Origin: Opitutales bacterium
GTDB lineage: Bacteria; Verrucomicrobiota; Verrucomicrobiia; Opitutales; Seribacteraceae
Assembly (NCBI GenBank): GCA_029254745.1
Contig: JAQWWZ010000046.1
Span: 1 to 46,694, forward strand
Length of the DNA: 46,694 nt
Direction of reading: 5' to 3'
Both the position numbers and the translations under genes were made by a program. How positions within the stretch are numbered: position 1 is the first letter of the stretch; the number at the start of each line of letters is the position of its first letter. The notes under the pieces were generated by a model. It saw only the letters and a program-made list of their open reading frames with translations. It ran no database searches and had not been told where the DNA came from. Of the stretch, positions 1 to 8,101 are shown in pieces.

Positions 1-1807
1 CAGATACCGGAGGCAAATCATGCGAATAGGAGTAGGAATCTCCCTCAGATGTAAAACTAAAGCTAAAGTTTTTTCCATTTACATACGAACTCCAATCGGA
101 ATCGCTGGAGCTTTCAACATCGTATAGTTCATCATCATATATGCTATAACCATAAGTTGTGCGGAATTGAGGAGGCGCCTGAAGGTTAGTCAGATCGTAA
201 GTTACTCCGTCTACTGTAATAGTAGCCGCAGTTACCGCCGGCTTGCCAACTAGTTGTAAATCAAAATTTATTTCACTGGCCCCATCCAATTTAACAAGCT
301 CGTTTTGCCCCTGTAAATAAACCTGGTCCCGAAATGCACTTATGGCAAGGGGTGCAATTTTGATTAACGAAGAAAAACTACTTCGGCGAAGAACACGGAC
401 GTTGTCAGCATATACAGCGTAGGCTTTTCCATCATTTTCAAAAGTGTTAATTCCAAACCAATCGGGTGTGAAATTAGATGCATCTAACTCATGAACCTTC
501 TTACTATTTATATAGAAGGTGTTTTTTTCGTTTTCATGAATGACCGCAACTTGAAATGTGGTTGCCGAACTAGCCGATATTGAAACCCCAGTATCTGCTA
601 CATAATCATGAATCCAAAAGCCTGCACCATTACCACTATCGTTCATTAATTCTGCAATATGCTGTCCAAAGGGATTAAGGGAACCCACTTGCAGACAAAT
701 TGCTGTTTTCGGACTACTTCCTACAGGAAGAGTTATTGAGGCCTCCATTCCATAGACAGTAGAGTCATTGACATACAAAACGCTCCCTGGAGCACCCTCT
801 GTATAATTGATGAATTCTGTAGAGTTCCACCCTTGCTTGAAATCCGAAGTTGCAGAAACCGATTTCCCTGAAGAACTAAACTCCACTCGCCCATCTTTTA
901 CTTCTGGTTTATCACCTCCATAAAAATTCATCGTACCCCACTTGCTCGCATTAAGCGAGCCAGTGCTAAAATCATCATACTCCTCCCAATTAAATTGCTC
1001 GGGAACTGCCACGCCACTTAAGGAAAAGGGTCCGGTTGTAACATCAGTTGTGCCACCACCATAATCCGCATACTTTGTGTAAATACCTGCATTCTCTCCA
1101 GTGAATTGCAAAGCATATTCAAAAGTAATGCCTGCTCCATCAATGGTATAAGAAAGGCTTGCGGAATTGGTCCCTGTTGTAGAATAAGAATAACTACCTG
1201 AACCAGTGGGGTTATCATCGCCGTTGGTAATATTTACGGATAAAGTTCCGGGACTAGTGAAACTAATGCTTTCATTGTATACTGGCCAATAACTATCCTG
1301 GGCACTTAAGGTTCCTCCGGAAATTGATGTTGGCGATAAGTCAGTTGTTAAAATATTGGGCTGATTTGCTGAAGGTATTTCAGATATTTGTAAATCCAAT
1401 ACGCTCACATCAGCCGTTCCTGTCCATTCTACTTCTCCATTTGTTCCGTATCCACTAATTGTAGAACTTGCGAAATTTGAACTCGTAAATGAAAGCACAA
1501 TATCTACCCATCCGCCGTCACTCGAAATAATCCGTAAAGTAGCATCTGTACTAGTGGTTTTTCTATAATGGTAAAGTTCAAATAACCAAAAAGGTGAGTC
1601 ACTCGAATCGTTTGATGTTTTAAAATAATAATTTGTAGAATTTACCGCATCGATTAGGAAAAATTCATGAATTCCTATCGCATTATTTGCTGGAACATTA
1701 AAACTCACTGAAAGCTTTTTGGATAAAAGATTATCTGGAGCACTCGCAAAGAGATTAATAATTAAGCTTAGTAGACTAAACACGGAAAGACCTAAAATTC
1801 GCTTCAT
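1..1807 (-). CDS. Secreted lectin-like (concanavalin-fold) protein, C-terminus cut by window edge
   Basis: The reading frame opens with ATG at 1807 and stays open to the window edge, giving about 602 visible residues. The first ~24 residues form a signal peptide (MKRILGLSVFSLL, a hydrophobic run, then FASA). Next come Ser/Thr/Gly-rich beta-type segments. One contains the pattern SYSYSTTGTNSASLSY, seen in secreted proteins of this phylum. Further on is a stretch starting DDFSTGSLNASKW, typical of laminin-G/concanavalin-like jelly rolls. Function is unknown; carbohydrate or surface binding is an inference. It lies downstream of the terminator that ends the large operon, so it probably has its own promoter in the AT-rich 1808-1940 gap. 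The stop codon is not visible. Confidence 0.75.
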   Translation of the reverse strand, partial: MKRILGLSVFSLLSLIINLFASAPDNLLSKKLSVSFNVPANNAIGIHEFFLIDAVNSTNYYFKTSNDSSDSPFWLFELYHYRKTTSTDATLRIISSDGGWVDIVLSFTSSNFASSTISGYGTNGEVEWTGTADVSVLDLQISEIPSANQPNILTTDLSPTSISGGTLSAQDSYWPVYNESISFTSPGTLSVNITNGDDNPTGSGSYSYSTTGTNSASLSYTIDGAGITFEYALQFTGENAGIYTKYADYGGGTTDVTTGPFSLSGVAVPEQFNWEEYDDFSTGSLNASKWGTMNFYGGDKPEVKDGRVEFSSSGKSVSATSDFKQGWNSTEFINYTEGAPGSVLYVNDSTVYGMEASITLPVGSSPKTAICLQVGSLNPFGQHIAELMNDSGNGAGFWIHDYVADTGVSISASSATTFQVAVIHENEKNTFYINSKKVHELDASNFTPDWFGINTFENDGKAYAVYADNVRVLRRSSFSSLIKIAPLAISAFRDQVYLQGQNELVKLDGASEINFDLQLVGKPAVTAATITVDGVTYDLTNLQAPPQFRTTYGYSIYDDELYDVESSSDSDWSSYVNGKNFSFSFTSEGDSYSYSHDLPPVS

Positions 1808-1940
1808 AATTTTAAAAGAAAGAGGATTCTGTAACTAAAAAATCTTATCATTATTACACCTTAAGCTTTGGTGCAAATCTTATCCTCTTACTTAGTTCAC
1901 ATTAAACTACAAAATTGTGAAGCAATAAGAGTATCGGCGT

Positions 1941-1970
1941 ATAAAAAATACACCCTGCAGTTCAGGGTGT
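1941..1970 (-). terminator. Rho-independent terminator ending the 13-gene operon
   Basis: On the minus strand, 18 bases after the thioesterase stop, there is a perfect 8-bp stem (ACACCCTG / CAGGGTGT) with a 5-base loop, followed immediately by ATTTTTTAT. This is a textbook intrinsic terminator. It closes the minus-strand transcript and separates it from the secreted protein gene that starts at 1807. Confidence 0.85.
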
Positions 1971-1988
1971 AGCAAAGCTTTTCTAAAG

Positions 1989-2414
1989 CTATATGGCTAG
2001 CCTGGAGGTCACCACTTCAGGAATCATGATTGGGGACATAGTTTCTTTGACCGGGTCAAAACGAACACAGGCCGCAACAACTTCGCCCACTGCTGCTTTA
2101 ACTCGCTCACCATCCTCTTCCTTCCAGAACTGAAATGCATAAGTGATCGAGCGATCCCGGATTTCAGTGATGATTAATTTCACTTCCACTTCCTCTTCAA
2201 ATCTAAGCGGGCGCTTAAACCGGCAGGATGTTTTGACCCTCGGCCAGCCGAATCTTCCATTTTCGTCTTCCATATCCACTGATAAACCAAGGCTGCGAAG
2301 AAATTCATGCTCACAGATTTCCATCCACCGATAAAAATTGGTGAAGTGCATAATGCCAGCAAGATCGGTTTCGCTAAATTCAACGCGTCGTGTAATCGAA
2401 AATTCAGTAGTCAT
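1989..2414 (-). CDS. Acyl-CoA thioesterase, 4HBT/YbgC hot-dog family
   Basis: A 141-residue single hot-dog domain, the normal family length. Residues 11-35 match the 4-hydroxybenzoyl-CoA thioesterase signature (VEFSETDLAGIMHFTNFYRW), with the predicted catalytic Asp at residue 17 followed by the G-I-M-H-F turn. It should hydrolyse an acyl- or aroyl-CoA (or carrier thioester) in the cytoplasm. It is the last gene of the operon, 16 bases after the glycosyltransferase and just before the terminator. The presence of a chorismate-lyase-like gene upstream makes an aromatic CoA ester plausible, but this family is substrate-diverse, so the substrate is not settled. Confidence 0.85.
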   Translation of the reverse strand: MTTEFSITRRVEFSETDLAGIMHFTNFYRWMEICEHEFLRSLGLSVDMEDENGRFGWPRVKTSCRFKRPLRFEEEVEVKLIITEIRDRSITYAFQFWKEEDGERVKAAVGEVVAACVRFDPVKETMSPIMIPEVVTSRLAI

Positions 2415-2430
2415 AATAAGATAAAAAAGG

Positions 2431-3738
2431 TTAAGTTTTTAAAGCACGGATGCTGGTAAAGGGTGTCAGTATATTTTCAACAAGGGATTGAGCCAGTACC
2501 TCATTGGCATATTTTTGAGTGACCAAGCAATGAGCATGAGTCCCAATTTTATGGGCTTCGGCTCGATCACTGAGCAACTCATCCAAGGTATCGGTAAAAG
2601 CACCTAATTGTCCAGCATCATAAAGCCTACCACCCTGGGTGGTATTTATAATTTCAGGAAAAGCACCTGCGTCTGGCAAGACCACAGGTACGCCGGCTGC
2701 CATCGCTTCAATCACATAAAGGCCAAAAGCTTCAGGGTAACGAGCAGGGACGGACAATACGGTCAATCTTTTGAGGAAATCAAGTTTTTGAGCACGGGTA
2801 AGGTTGGGGCGGATAGAGAAACAATTCTCAAATCCAGCTTGGACAAGTTTTCTTTCTTGCTCCTCAACATAGGGCTCATCATCTGCGGTCATGCCTCCAG
2901 CGACCTCCAGTCGAAGATTGGAAAACTTATCCAACTCTTTTAATTCGATAAAGGAATCAACAAGCAAATCCAGACCTTTTAGCGGGCACAGCCTAGCCAA
3001 ATACCCTACTGTCGGAACAGAAGTGGGTTTGCCGGGAGGTTCAAAGCCTTCAAGGGTTATTCCATTGGGGTGATGCAAGACATCGCGCACATGAATATTT
3101 AAACGATCGGCCATCAAGTTTCCAAAATATGTACTGGGTGCAATACATCCATCCAACTGCTTGGCATCGGCGGAGAGTAACCGCCACGCTTCTAAACGGT
3201 ACTGAGGGAGAAGAGAATCGAGGAAGGAATCTTCTCCCTGTAAAAAACCCAGCACAGGAACTTTAAGCTCCCGCTTCAGCACTTTGCCAATACCAGCGAG
3301 CATAATTGTGGAAAGCAAAATAATATCAGGCACACCATGGGTCTTAAACCATTGCACGACTTTTTTTACTTCCTTGGCAAGCGGGCCATTTTCTCCGCGG
3401 AAGGTGGAAATGGTAATTTCTCCCAAGTCTTGGCTTGATGTCATCCCACTGCGTGCTGCAGCTTTTCGGAGGAGCCATTTATTGTCTAATGCTTTATCCA
3501 CCCAGCTTGGAGTTTTTCGAAATATGGAAAACTTGTGCTGGAGGTATACATTGATGCCACCAAAGAATATAGGCTCATCTCCAGTGGCGGCTTCCTCATC
3601 CAAAAAGTGGGGTAGATAAGTAGGCAACATGGTAACCTCATGGCCTTGAACGATCAACTGCTTTGCGAGAGAATTATCCCGCATGCACACCCCGCAATAA
3701 TAATTGCCGGTGCCAGGTGTTAGAAAAGCAAGCTTCAC
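2431..3738 (-). CDS. GT4-family glycosyltransferase
   Basis: 435 residues with the two-Rossmann GT-B layout. The N-terminus (GTGNYYCGVCMRDNSLAKQL) is a variant found in a GT4 subgroup in which the usual glycine-rich loop is followed by two cysteines. The C-terminal nucleotide-sugar site shows P-E-A-F-G-L-Y-V-I-E-A-M, the EX7E motif. It transfers a sugar from a nucleotide donor to an unknown acceptor, probably at the cytoplasmic side. Its start codon overlaps the stop of the flavoprotein gene by four bases, so the two are translationally coupled. In context it may glycosylate the product of the neighbouring aromatic-acid enzymes (inference). Confidence 0.85.
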   Translation of the reverse strand: MKLAFLTPGTGNYYCGVCMRDNSLAKQLIVQGHEVTMLPTYLPHFLDEEAATGDEPIFFGGINVYLQHKFSIFRKTPSWVDKALDNKWLLRKAAARSGMTSSQDLGEITISTFRGENGPLAKEVKKVVQWFKTHGVPDIILLSTIMLAGIGKVLKRELKVPVLGFLQGEDSFLDSLLPQYRLEAWRLLSADAKQLDGCIAPSTYFGNLMADRLNIHVRDVLHHPNGITLEGFEPPGKPTSVPTVGYLARLCPLKGLDLLVDSFIELKELDKFSNLRLEVAGGMTADDEPYVEEQERKLVQAGFENCFSIRPNLTRAQKLDFLKRLTVLSVPARYPEAFGLYVIEAMAAGVPVVLPDAGAFPEIINTTQGGRLYDAGQLGAFTDTLDELLSDRAEAHKIGTHAHCLVTQKYANEVLAQSLVENILTPFTSIRALKT

Positions 3739-5006
3739 GAAGAAGCCTGAGCCAAACCATGTTCCACAGGCTCTGGTAATTTAGCCAAGTCGGACATGGA
3801 ATCAAATAATTCCTGGAAATCCTGATCGTCGACATTACCAATCAAGCAATCAGTCAAAGCGGACCGGAGATGATCCCCCCGTTTTACCAAGTCGCCGAAG
3901 CTGAATTCGGGATCATAGAATGCATAGACAATTTTACGCATAGTCTCGATAGAGGATTGCATACGCTTTCCATAATTTTCAAAATTTTTAGATGTAACCG
4001 GTTGGCCTGATTTCAAGGCTTGATCAATTTCATCGGCAAGCATCACACCACTCTTCAACGCCAGAAACACACCGGATGAAAAAACCGGATCTAAAAAACC
4101 GAGAGCGTCGCCAGCGAGAACGAGACCATCCGAGGAGCAGTAGCGATTACGGTAAGAGTATTCCCCAGTAGTACGGTATTCACCAGTTTGTTCCCCTTCA
4201 GCCAGGTGTTCTTTTATCCATTCATTGTTTTGCACTTCGCGCTGGAAAATTTCGGCATGGTCCTTGGTGGAACCGTTAAACAAATAATCCCGTTCCGCAA
4301 CAATACCCACACTCACCATATCACCACGAAGGGGGATGTACCAAAACCACCCTTTATCGGGAAGGTAGGCAACCGTTGTTGCACCCTCATCTAGACCAGG
4401 GTCTCTTTTGGCCTTTTTATAATAAGTCCACAATGCTACCTTCTTTAACTCCGGATCGCGCACCATCCATTTTTCCTTGTGTGCTGCGAAACAATCCCGG
4501 CCTGAAGCATCAACTACAATAGGTGCCCGTAATTCAAGTTCTCCCAAATCTTTGGATAAAACTTTGACTCCTTTTACTTTTCCATCCGAGGACTTGATCA
4601 AGTTTTTAGCTTTGGTTTCTTCCATCACTGAGGCTCCATGCTCCCGGGCTTTGTCCATGATCATCTGGTCAAATTCAGAACGCCAGACTTGCCATGTCGT
4701 GGATGATGGGTGGTCAAAGTGTTGGAAAAAATAAAAAGGCTGGGAAAGGAAACCATCTTCCCTAACGAACTGAACGCAGTATTTTCGGGGATTACCTGAT
4801 TCCATTAGCGTGTCAACGAGACCAAGTCGTTCCAAAGGAAAGTAACAAAAAGGCATCAAAGACTCCCCAACATGATAGCGGGGAAATTTTTCTTTTTCGA
4901 CAATAAGTACATCGTGTCCTTTCTCGGCAAGCAGAGCAGCGGTTGTGGAACCAGCCGGGCCTCCACCGACGACGATGGCATCATAGTTGGATTTTGGGGA
5001 TATCAT
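3735..5006 (-). CDS. FAD-dependent halogenase-like oxidoreductase (PltA/CndH-type fold)
   Basis: 423 residues. The FAD Rossmann motif GGGPAGS lies at 14-20, GESLMP at 47-52, and the flavin-dependent halogenase hallmark WxWxIP is present as WFWYIP at 220-225. Lys75 sits where halogenases carry their catalytic lysine. The second FAD motif (LAGDALGFLDPVFSSG) is intact. The family includes phenol and pyrrole halogenases, which need FADH2 from a reductase, but also many non-halogenating monooxygenases and geranylgeranyl-reductase-like enzymes with the same motifs. It lies directly after the chorismate-lyase-like gene, so a phenolic substrate is reasonable. Halogenation itself is unproven. No flavin reductase gene is in the window. 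Confidence 0.8.
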   Translation of the reverse strand: MISPKSNYDAIVVGGGPAGSTTAALLAEKGHDVLIVEKEKFPRYHVGESLMPFCYFPLERLGLVDTLMESGNPRKYCVQFVREDGFLSQPFYFFQHFDHPSSTTWQVWRSEFDQMIMDKAREHGASVMEETKAKNLIKSSDGKVKGVKVLSKDLGELELRAPIVVDASGRDCFAAHKEKWMVRDPELKKVALWTYYKKAKRDPGLDEGATTVAYLPDKGWFWYIPLRGDMVSVGIVAERDYLFNGSTKDHAEIFQREVQNNEWIKEHLAEGEQTGEYRTTGEYSYRNRYCSSDGLVLAGDALGFLDPVFSSGVFLALKSGVMLADEIDQALKSGQPVTSKNFENYGKRMQSSIETMRKIVYAFYDPEFSFGDLVKRGDHLRSALTDCLIGNVDDQDFQELFDSMSDLAKLPEPVEHGLAQASS

Positions 5007-5048
5007 ACCTATTTATACATTCAATGTTCGATCGGCTGGTTCACAAGC

Positions 5049-5597
5049 TTAATTCAATGCAAGAGTGGGTAAAATTTCCACGATTCTGGCAATAATGTCT
5101 CCATTAAAACCAGTGATTTGATTACTGCGGCCATACAATTCGTCAGATTCTACCGAGCCAAAAGCTTCCACAATGGGACCATCAGGAATAATTTTCAAAA
5201 AAGCACGAGGTGAACTGGAGTAAGGTATACGGTATTGATTTAAAAGACCACCCAAGGGTTGTTTTGCCTCAATTACAAGAGGGCGCACTTCTTCCGGTAA
5301 ATGCTTCAAGGTAATCTCAATCGCACCATACTCTACAGCTTGATCATTTTCCGTTGTGGTCAACAACACTTCACGGAAATAAGACTTCCCATCATTGGAG
5401 GATCGAAGAGGGCTTACACTCAAGGCCGACTCATGGTATGCTTCGAGGCGGGATGTCATGTCACCATCATGGACAAGCAGAGAGGCGTAAGGCTCTGGTA
5501 TTTGACTGGCGTCCAGTTCACTAAAATTTAACTTTGGCAATTTGCGAGTCATTCGCATAAAGCTCAGGGGATACAAAAGGTCTGGGAAGGTCGGCAT
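5049..5597 (-). CDS. Chorismate-lyase-like protein (UbiC fold), predicted 4-hydroxybenzoate former
   Basis: 182 residues using ATG at 5597, four bases after the radical SAM stop; a longer frame from 5675 would overlap that gene by 74 bases and adds residues unlike the family. From memory of E. coli UbiC, several blocks line up: SLLVHDGDMTSRLE (39-52) with LLLEDSMTKRFE, YFREVLL (73-79) with YWLREILL, KQPLG (112-116) with KTPLG, LYGRS (154-158) with LWGRRS, and a C-terminal VEILP (173-177) with TELFLP. The active-site Arg (R75) and Glu (E174) are kept. The known reaction is chorismate to 4-hydroxybenzoate plus pyruvate. Overall identity is low, so 3-hydroxybenzoate formation or a non-enzymatic ligand-binding role remains possible. 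Confidence 0.7.
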   Translation of the reverse strand: MPTFPDLLYPLSFMRMTRKLPKLNFSELDASQIPEPYASLLVHDGDMTSRLEAYHESALSVSPLRSSNDGKSYFREVLLTTTENDQAVEYGAIEITLKHLPEEVRPLVIEAKQPLGGLLNQYRIPYSSSPRAFLKIIPDGPIVEAFGSVESDELYGRSNQITGFNGDIIARIVEILPTLALN

Positions 5598-5601
5598 AAG
5601 T

Positions 5602-6939
5602 CTAAACGTAACGAGAGTCTTGGTGCTGAGGAAGGAAGAGGTCGTGCAGCATGGAGTCAACCCGGAGAAGTGCATCCCTGGAAAGCATTAATTCATCTCC
5701 ATTTTCTACCAAATCACCTGCTTTCTTCCACTTTTTAAAGAGCTTATCATAACGCTCGGATACATTGATCTTAAACTTTTTATCAAAATAACTACGGCTT
5801 ACTTTTCCTATCTTCCATTGCAGAATCAATTCCCGAATAAATCGCTCTTCTTCCGTGGTCATCAGAGCTCGTCGAATTATAGGACTATCGGACTCCATGG
5901 CTTCACAGTATTGATCAAAATGGGTGAGGTTTTGATAATGAATTCCTCCCAGGTGGCCAAAAGAGGCAACTCCGAGAGCAATCATATCTGCACCTGACCA
6001 GAGACGGTCACGATAAATAAATTTGGTGGTGTCGGGGTTTTTTACCGCCGTGCAGGTACTGGTAATCGTATACCCTGCCTCCTCCAAACGAGCGAAAGCC
6101 TCCGAAACCCATTGCCTTTTTTTTGGCCAATCTGCAACGGGTGCAGAAAGCTTACCCTCTTGCTTCATATTTTTATAAATCGTGGTATTAAAGGGAACTT
6201 CCATCTGGTAAATGGTCACGCAATCAGGCTCAAGTTCTAGGGTGCGATCAATGCATGCCGACCAATTCTCATCCGTTTCCTCAAGCATACCAGCAATCAA
6301 ATCAATATTTATATTTTCAAAGCCAAGTTTGCGGGCAAATTCATAGGCCTTAAAAACTTCTCCAGATCGATGAGCCCGTCCGTTTATATCTAGTATATGA
6401 TCATCAAAGTTTTCTACTCCCAGACTCAAACGGGTAACTCCAAAATTTTTGATCGCATCCAACTTTTTTTCTGTAAGGGTGCCGGGCTCGCATTCAAAGG
6501 TGACTTCTTCAGCTTCGTCCCAGGGGATGATAGATTTCATCTGATCAGTTAAATCAGTAAGTTGTTGAGCGGATAAATAGGAAGGTGTACCTCCACCAAA
6601 ATAGACAAACTTTGGCTTACGCCCCCCCAGGTAAGAAGAATCCGCATAATCTTTGAGTTCCTTCATGGTCGCAGATAAGTACCTACGGACATCGTTGGAA
6701 TTTTTATCAGTGTACACCCTAAAATAACAAAAGTGGCAACGCTTGCGACAAAAAGGTACATGATAATAAATCCCCATGGGCTCAGTCCCCGGTGTCGGGC
6801 TATTGAGCATACTATCAACACAGGGTATATCGGACTCATTCCAAAAAGAAAAAGGAGGGTAATTCGATACAAAGTAATTCCCTACTTTAGTTTTTTCTTT
6901 GGTTTCTCTATCAGGTTTAATTTCTTTCGTTTCTGTCAT
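5602..6939 (-). CDS. HemW/HemN-like radical SAM protein
   Basis: 445 residues. The radical SAM cluster motif is CX3CX2C at C64, C68 and C71 (FCRKRCHFCYF), followed by YFGGGTPS for SAM binding, a TIM-barrel core, and a HemN-type C-terminal winged-helix-like segment. It has about 55 extra N-terminal residues compared with HemW. The Cys triad is followed by Y-F rather than the G-C or D-F typical of HemN and HemW. Family members act in heme maturation, anaerobic heme degradation or, in biosynthetic clusters, as radical methyltransferases or cyclopropanases. Being embedded between an alcohol dehydrogenase set and a chorismate-lyase-like gene, and overlapping the propeller gene by four bases, argues for a dedicated pathway role rather than heme synthesis (inference). 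Confidence 0.8.
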   Translation of the reverse strand: MTETKEIKPDRETKEKTKVGNYFVSNYPPFSFWNESDIPCVDSMLNSPTPGTEPMGIYYHVPFCRKRCHFCYFRVYTDKNSNDVRRYLSATMKELKDYADSSYLGGRKPKFVYFGGGTPSYLSAQQLTDLTDQMKSIIPWDEAEEVTFECEPGTLTEKKLDAIKNFGVTRLSLGVENFDDHILDINGRAHRSGEVFKAYEFARKLGFENINIDLIAGMLEETDENWSACIDRTLELEPDCVTIYQMEVPFNTTIYKNMKQEGKLSAPVADWPKKRQWVSEAFARLEEAGYTITSTCTAVKNPDTTKFIYRDRLWSGADMIALGVASFGHLGGIHYQNLTHFDQYCEAMESDSPIIRRALMTTEEERFIRELILQWKIGKVSRSYFDKKFKINVSERYDKLFKKWKKAGDLVENGDELMLSRDALLRVDSMLHDLFLPQHQDSRYV

Positions 6940-8087
6940 TCTTTGCTTTCGGTTCGAAAGGCATAAACTTTTCCATCTTCACACCCAACGATAATTTTTC
7001 CATCAAGCAACGCAGGTGTGGAGGATATAGACTCCCCAATCTCGTAAGATGTTATCTCTTTACCGGTATCGGCGGACAACAGATAAAGTTTACCATCCAT
7101 CGAGCCAAAGACCACTAATTCCTCGGTGATCACTGGGGAGCTATCAATTCTACCCCGGGATGAAAACCTCCATTTTTGCTTACCAGAAAGCCTGTCAATT
7201 GCATGGAGTCCTTTATCTCGGCCACCGATAAAAACGGTATCCTCACTCACAGCAGGTGATGAGAAATAAGGGAAGCTTTTTGGTTGATAGCTCCAAACTT
7301 TTCTTCCTGACAACAGGTTAAATGCCATCACCGCCCGATCCATATTCCCCACATACCCTACCCCATCAGACACCGCAACAGAAGCAGCAATCGGGGCCTC
7401 TACTTCCACGGCGGACACTTCCCCCCCGTCTTCTAAATTAATCACATAGAGCATAGAGTCACAGCCACCGAAGACCACATACTGTTGATCAAAAATGGTG
7501 GGCACTCCATTAACATAATTCTGGGTCTCAAACTTCCACAGGTTCCTGCCTGTCTTTGCATCCACACAATGAACAAAATTATCATAACTCCCAAAAACAA
7601 TTACGGAGTCTTGAGATTTCGGCCGAATCGCTTGGTTAGCCGCTCCCATAATCTCTCCACCGGTTTCATACTTCCAAAGTAATTTGCCTGACCGAGAGTC
7701 GAGTGCGTAGAGATAACTATCTGTCGACCCGGCGTATAAAATCCTATTATGCAACAAAGGGGGGGCTTCGATAGCCATTTCTGCCTTAAATCTCCACTGT
7801 TCTTTCCCATCTTTCAAGTTAATTGCGTGAAGCACGCCACGGTCTGACCCGATATATGCATGCGTACCGGATGTAACCACTGAAGATTTCAGGAAGTCAC
7901 CAGTATCAAATATCCAATCCAAGGTAAGCTTAGTTCCAAGGGTAGCAGTCGATTTCCCCTGCAGAGCGGCATCTCCCCTGTGCCGATGCCAACCACTGGT
8001 CTCCAATGAATTTGCTGAATTTGCAAACAGGCAAAGGGCCATCATGCCAAAAGAGTAAAACAAACTAGGTGAAATGAAACGAACCAT
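6936..8087 (-). CDS. Secreted PQQ-like beta-propeller protein (BamB-like)
   Basis: 383 residues from ATG at 8087; a TTG three codons upstream is less likely. A signal peptide without lipobox precedes GWHRHRGDAALQG, the variant start of this propeller family. At least seven blade repeats follow, each with the pattern YALDxxSGKxxWxY, for example YLYALDSRSGKLLWKY and LHAIDRLSGKQKWRF. Such WD40-like PQQ_2 propellers are periplasmic. Most do not bind PQQ and serve in scaffolding or ligand binding, while some are dehydrogenases. No disulfide-ring or metal-binding signature of quinoprotein dehydrogenases is evident. The gene sits between the iron alcohol dehydrogenase and radical SAM genes in one transcript. 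Role unknown. Confidence 0.85.
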   Translation of the reverse strand: MVRFISPSLFYSFGMMALCLFANSANSLETSGWHRHRGDAALQGKSTATLGTKLTLDWIFDTGDFLKSSVVTSGTHAYIGSDRGVLHAINLKDGKEQWRFKAEMAIEAPPLLHNRILYAGSTDSYLYALDSRSGKLLWKYETGGEIMGAANQAIRPKSQDSVIVFGSYDNFVHCVDAKTGRNLWKFETQNYVNGVPTIFDQQYVVFGGCDSMLYVINLEDGGEVSAVEVEAPIAASVAVSDGVGYVGNMDRAVMAFNLLSGRKVWSYQPKSFPYFSSPAVSEDTVFIGGRDKGLHAIDRLSGKQKWRFSSRGRIDSSPVITEELVVFGSMDGKLYLLSADTGKEITSYEIGESISSTPALLDGKIIVGCEDGKVYAFRTESKE

Positions 8088-8101
8088 ACAAACCAATACC
8101 T

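Noticed and set aside
5049-5675. Longer start for the chorismate-lyase-like gene
   Set aside because: It overlaps the radical SAM gene by 74 bases and adds residues unlike the family; ATG at 5597 is cleanly spaced.
5602-6939. Heme biosynthesis HemN
   Set aside because: The sequence after the CX3CX2C motif does not match HemN and no heme gene is nearby; only family-level similarity is supported.
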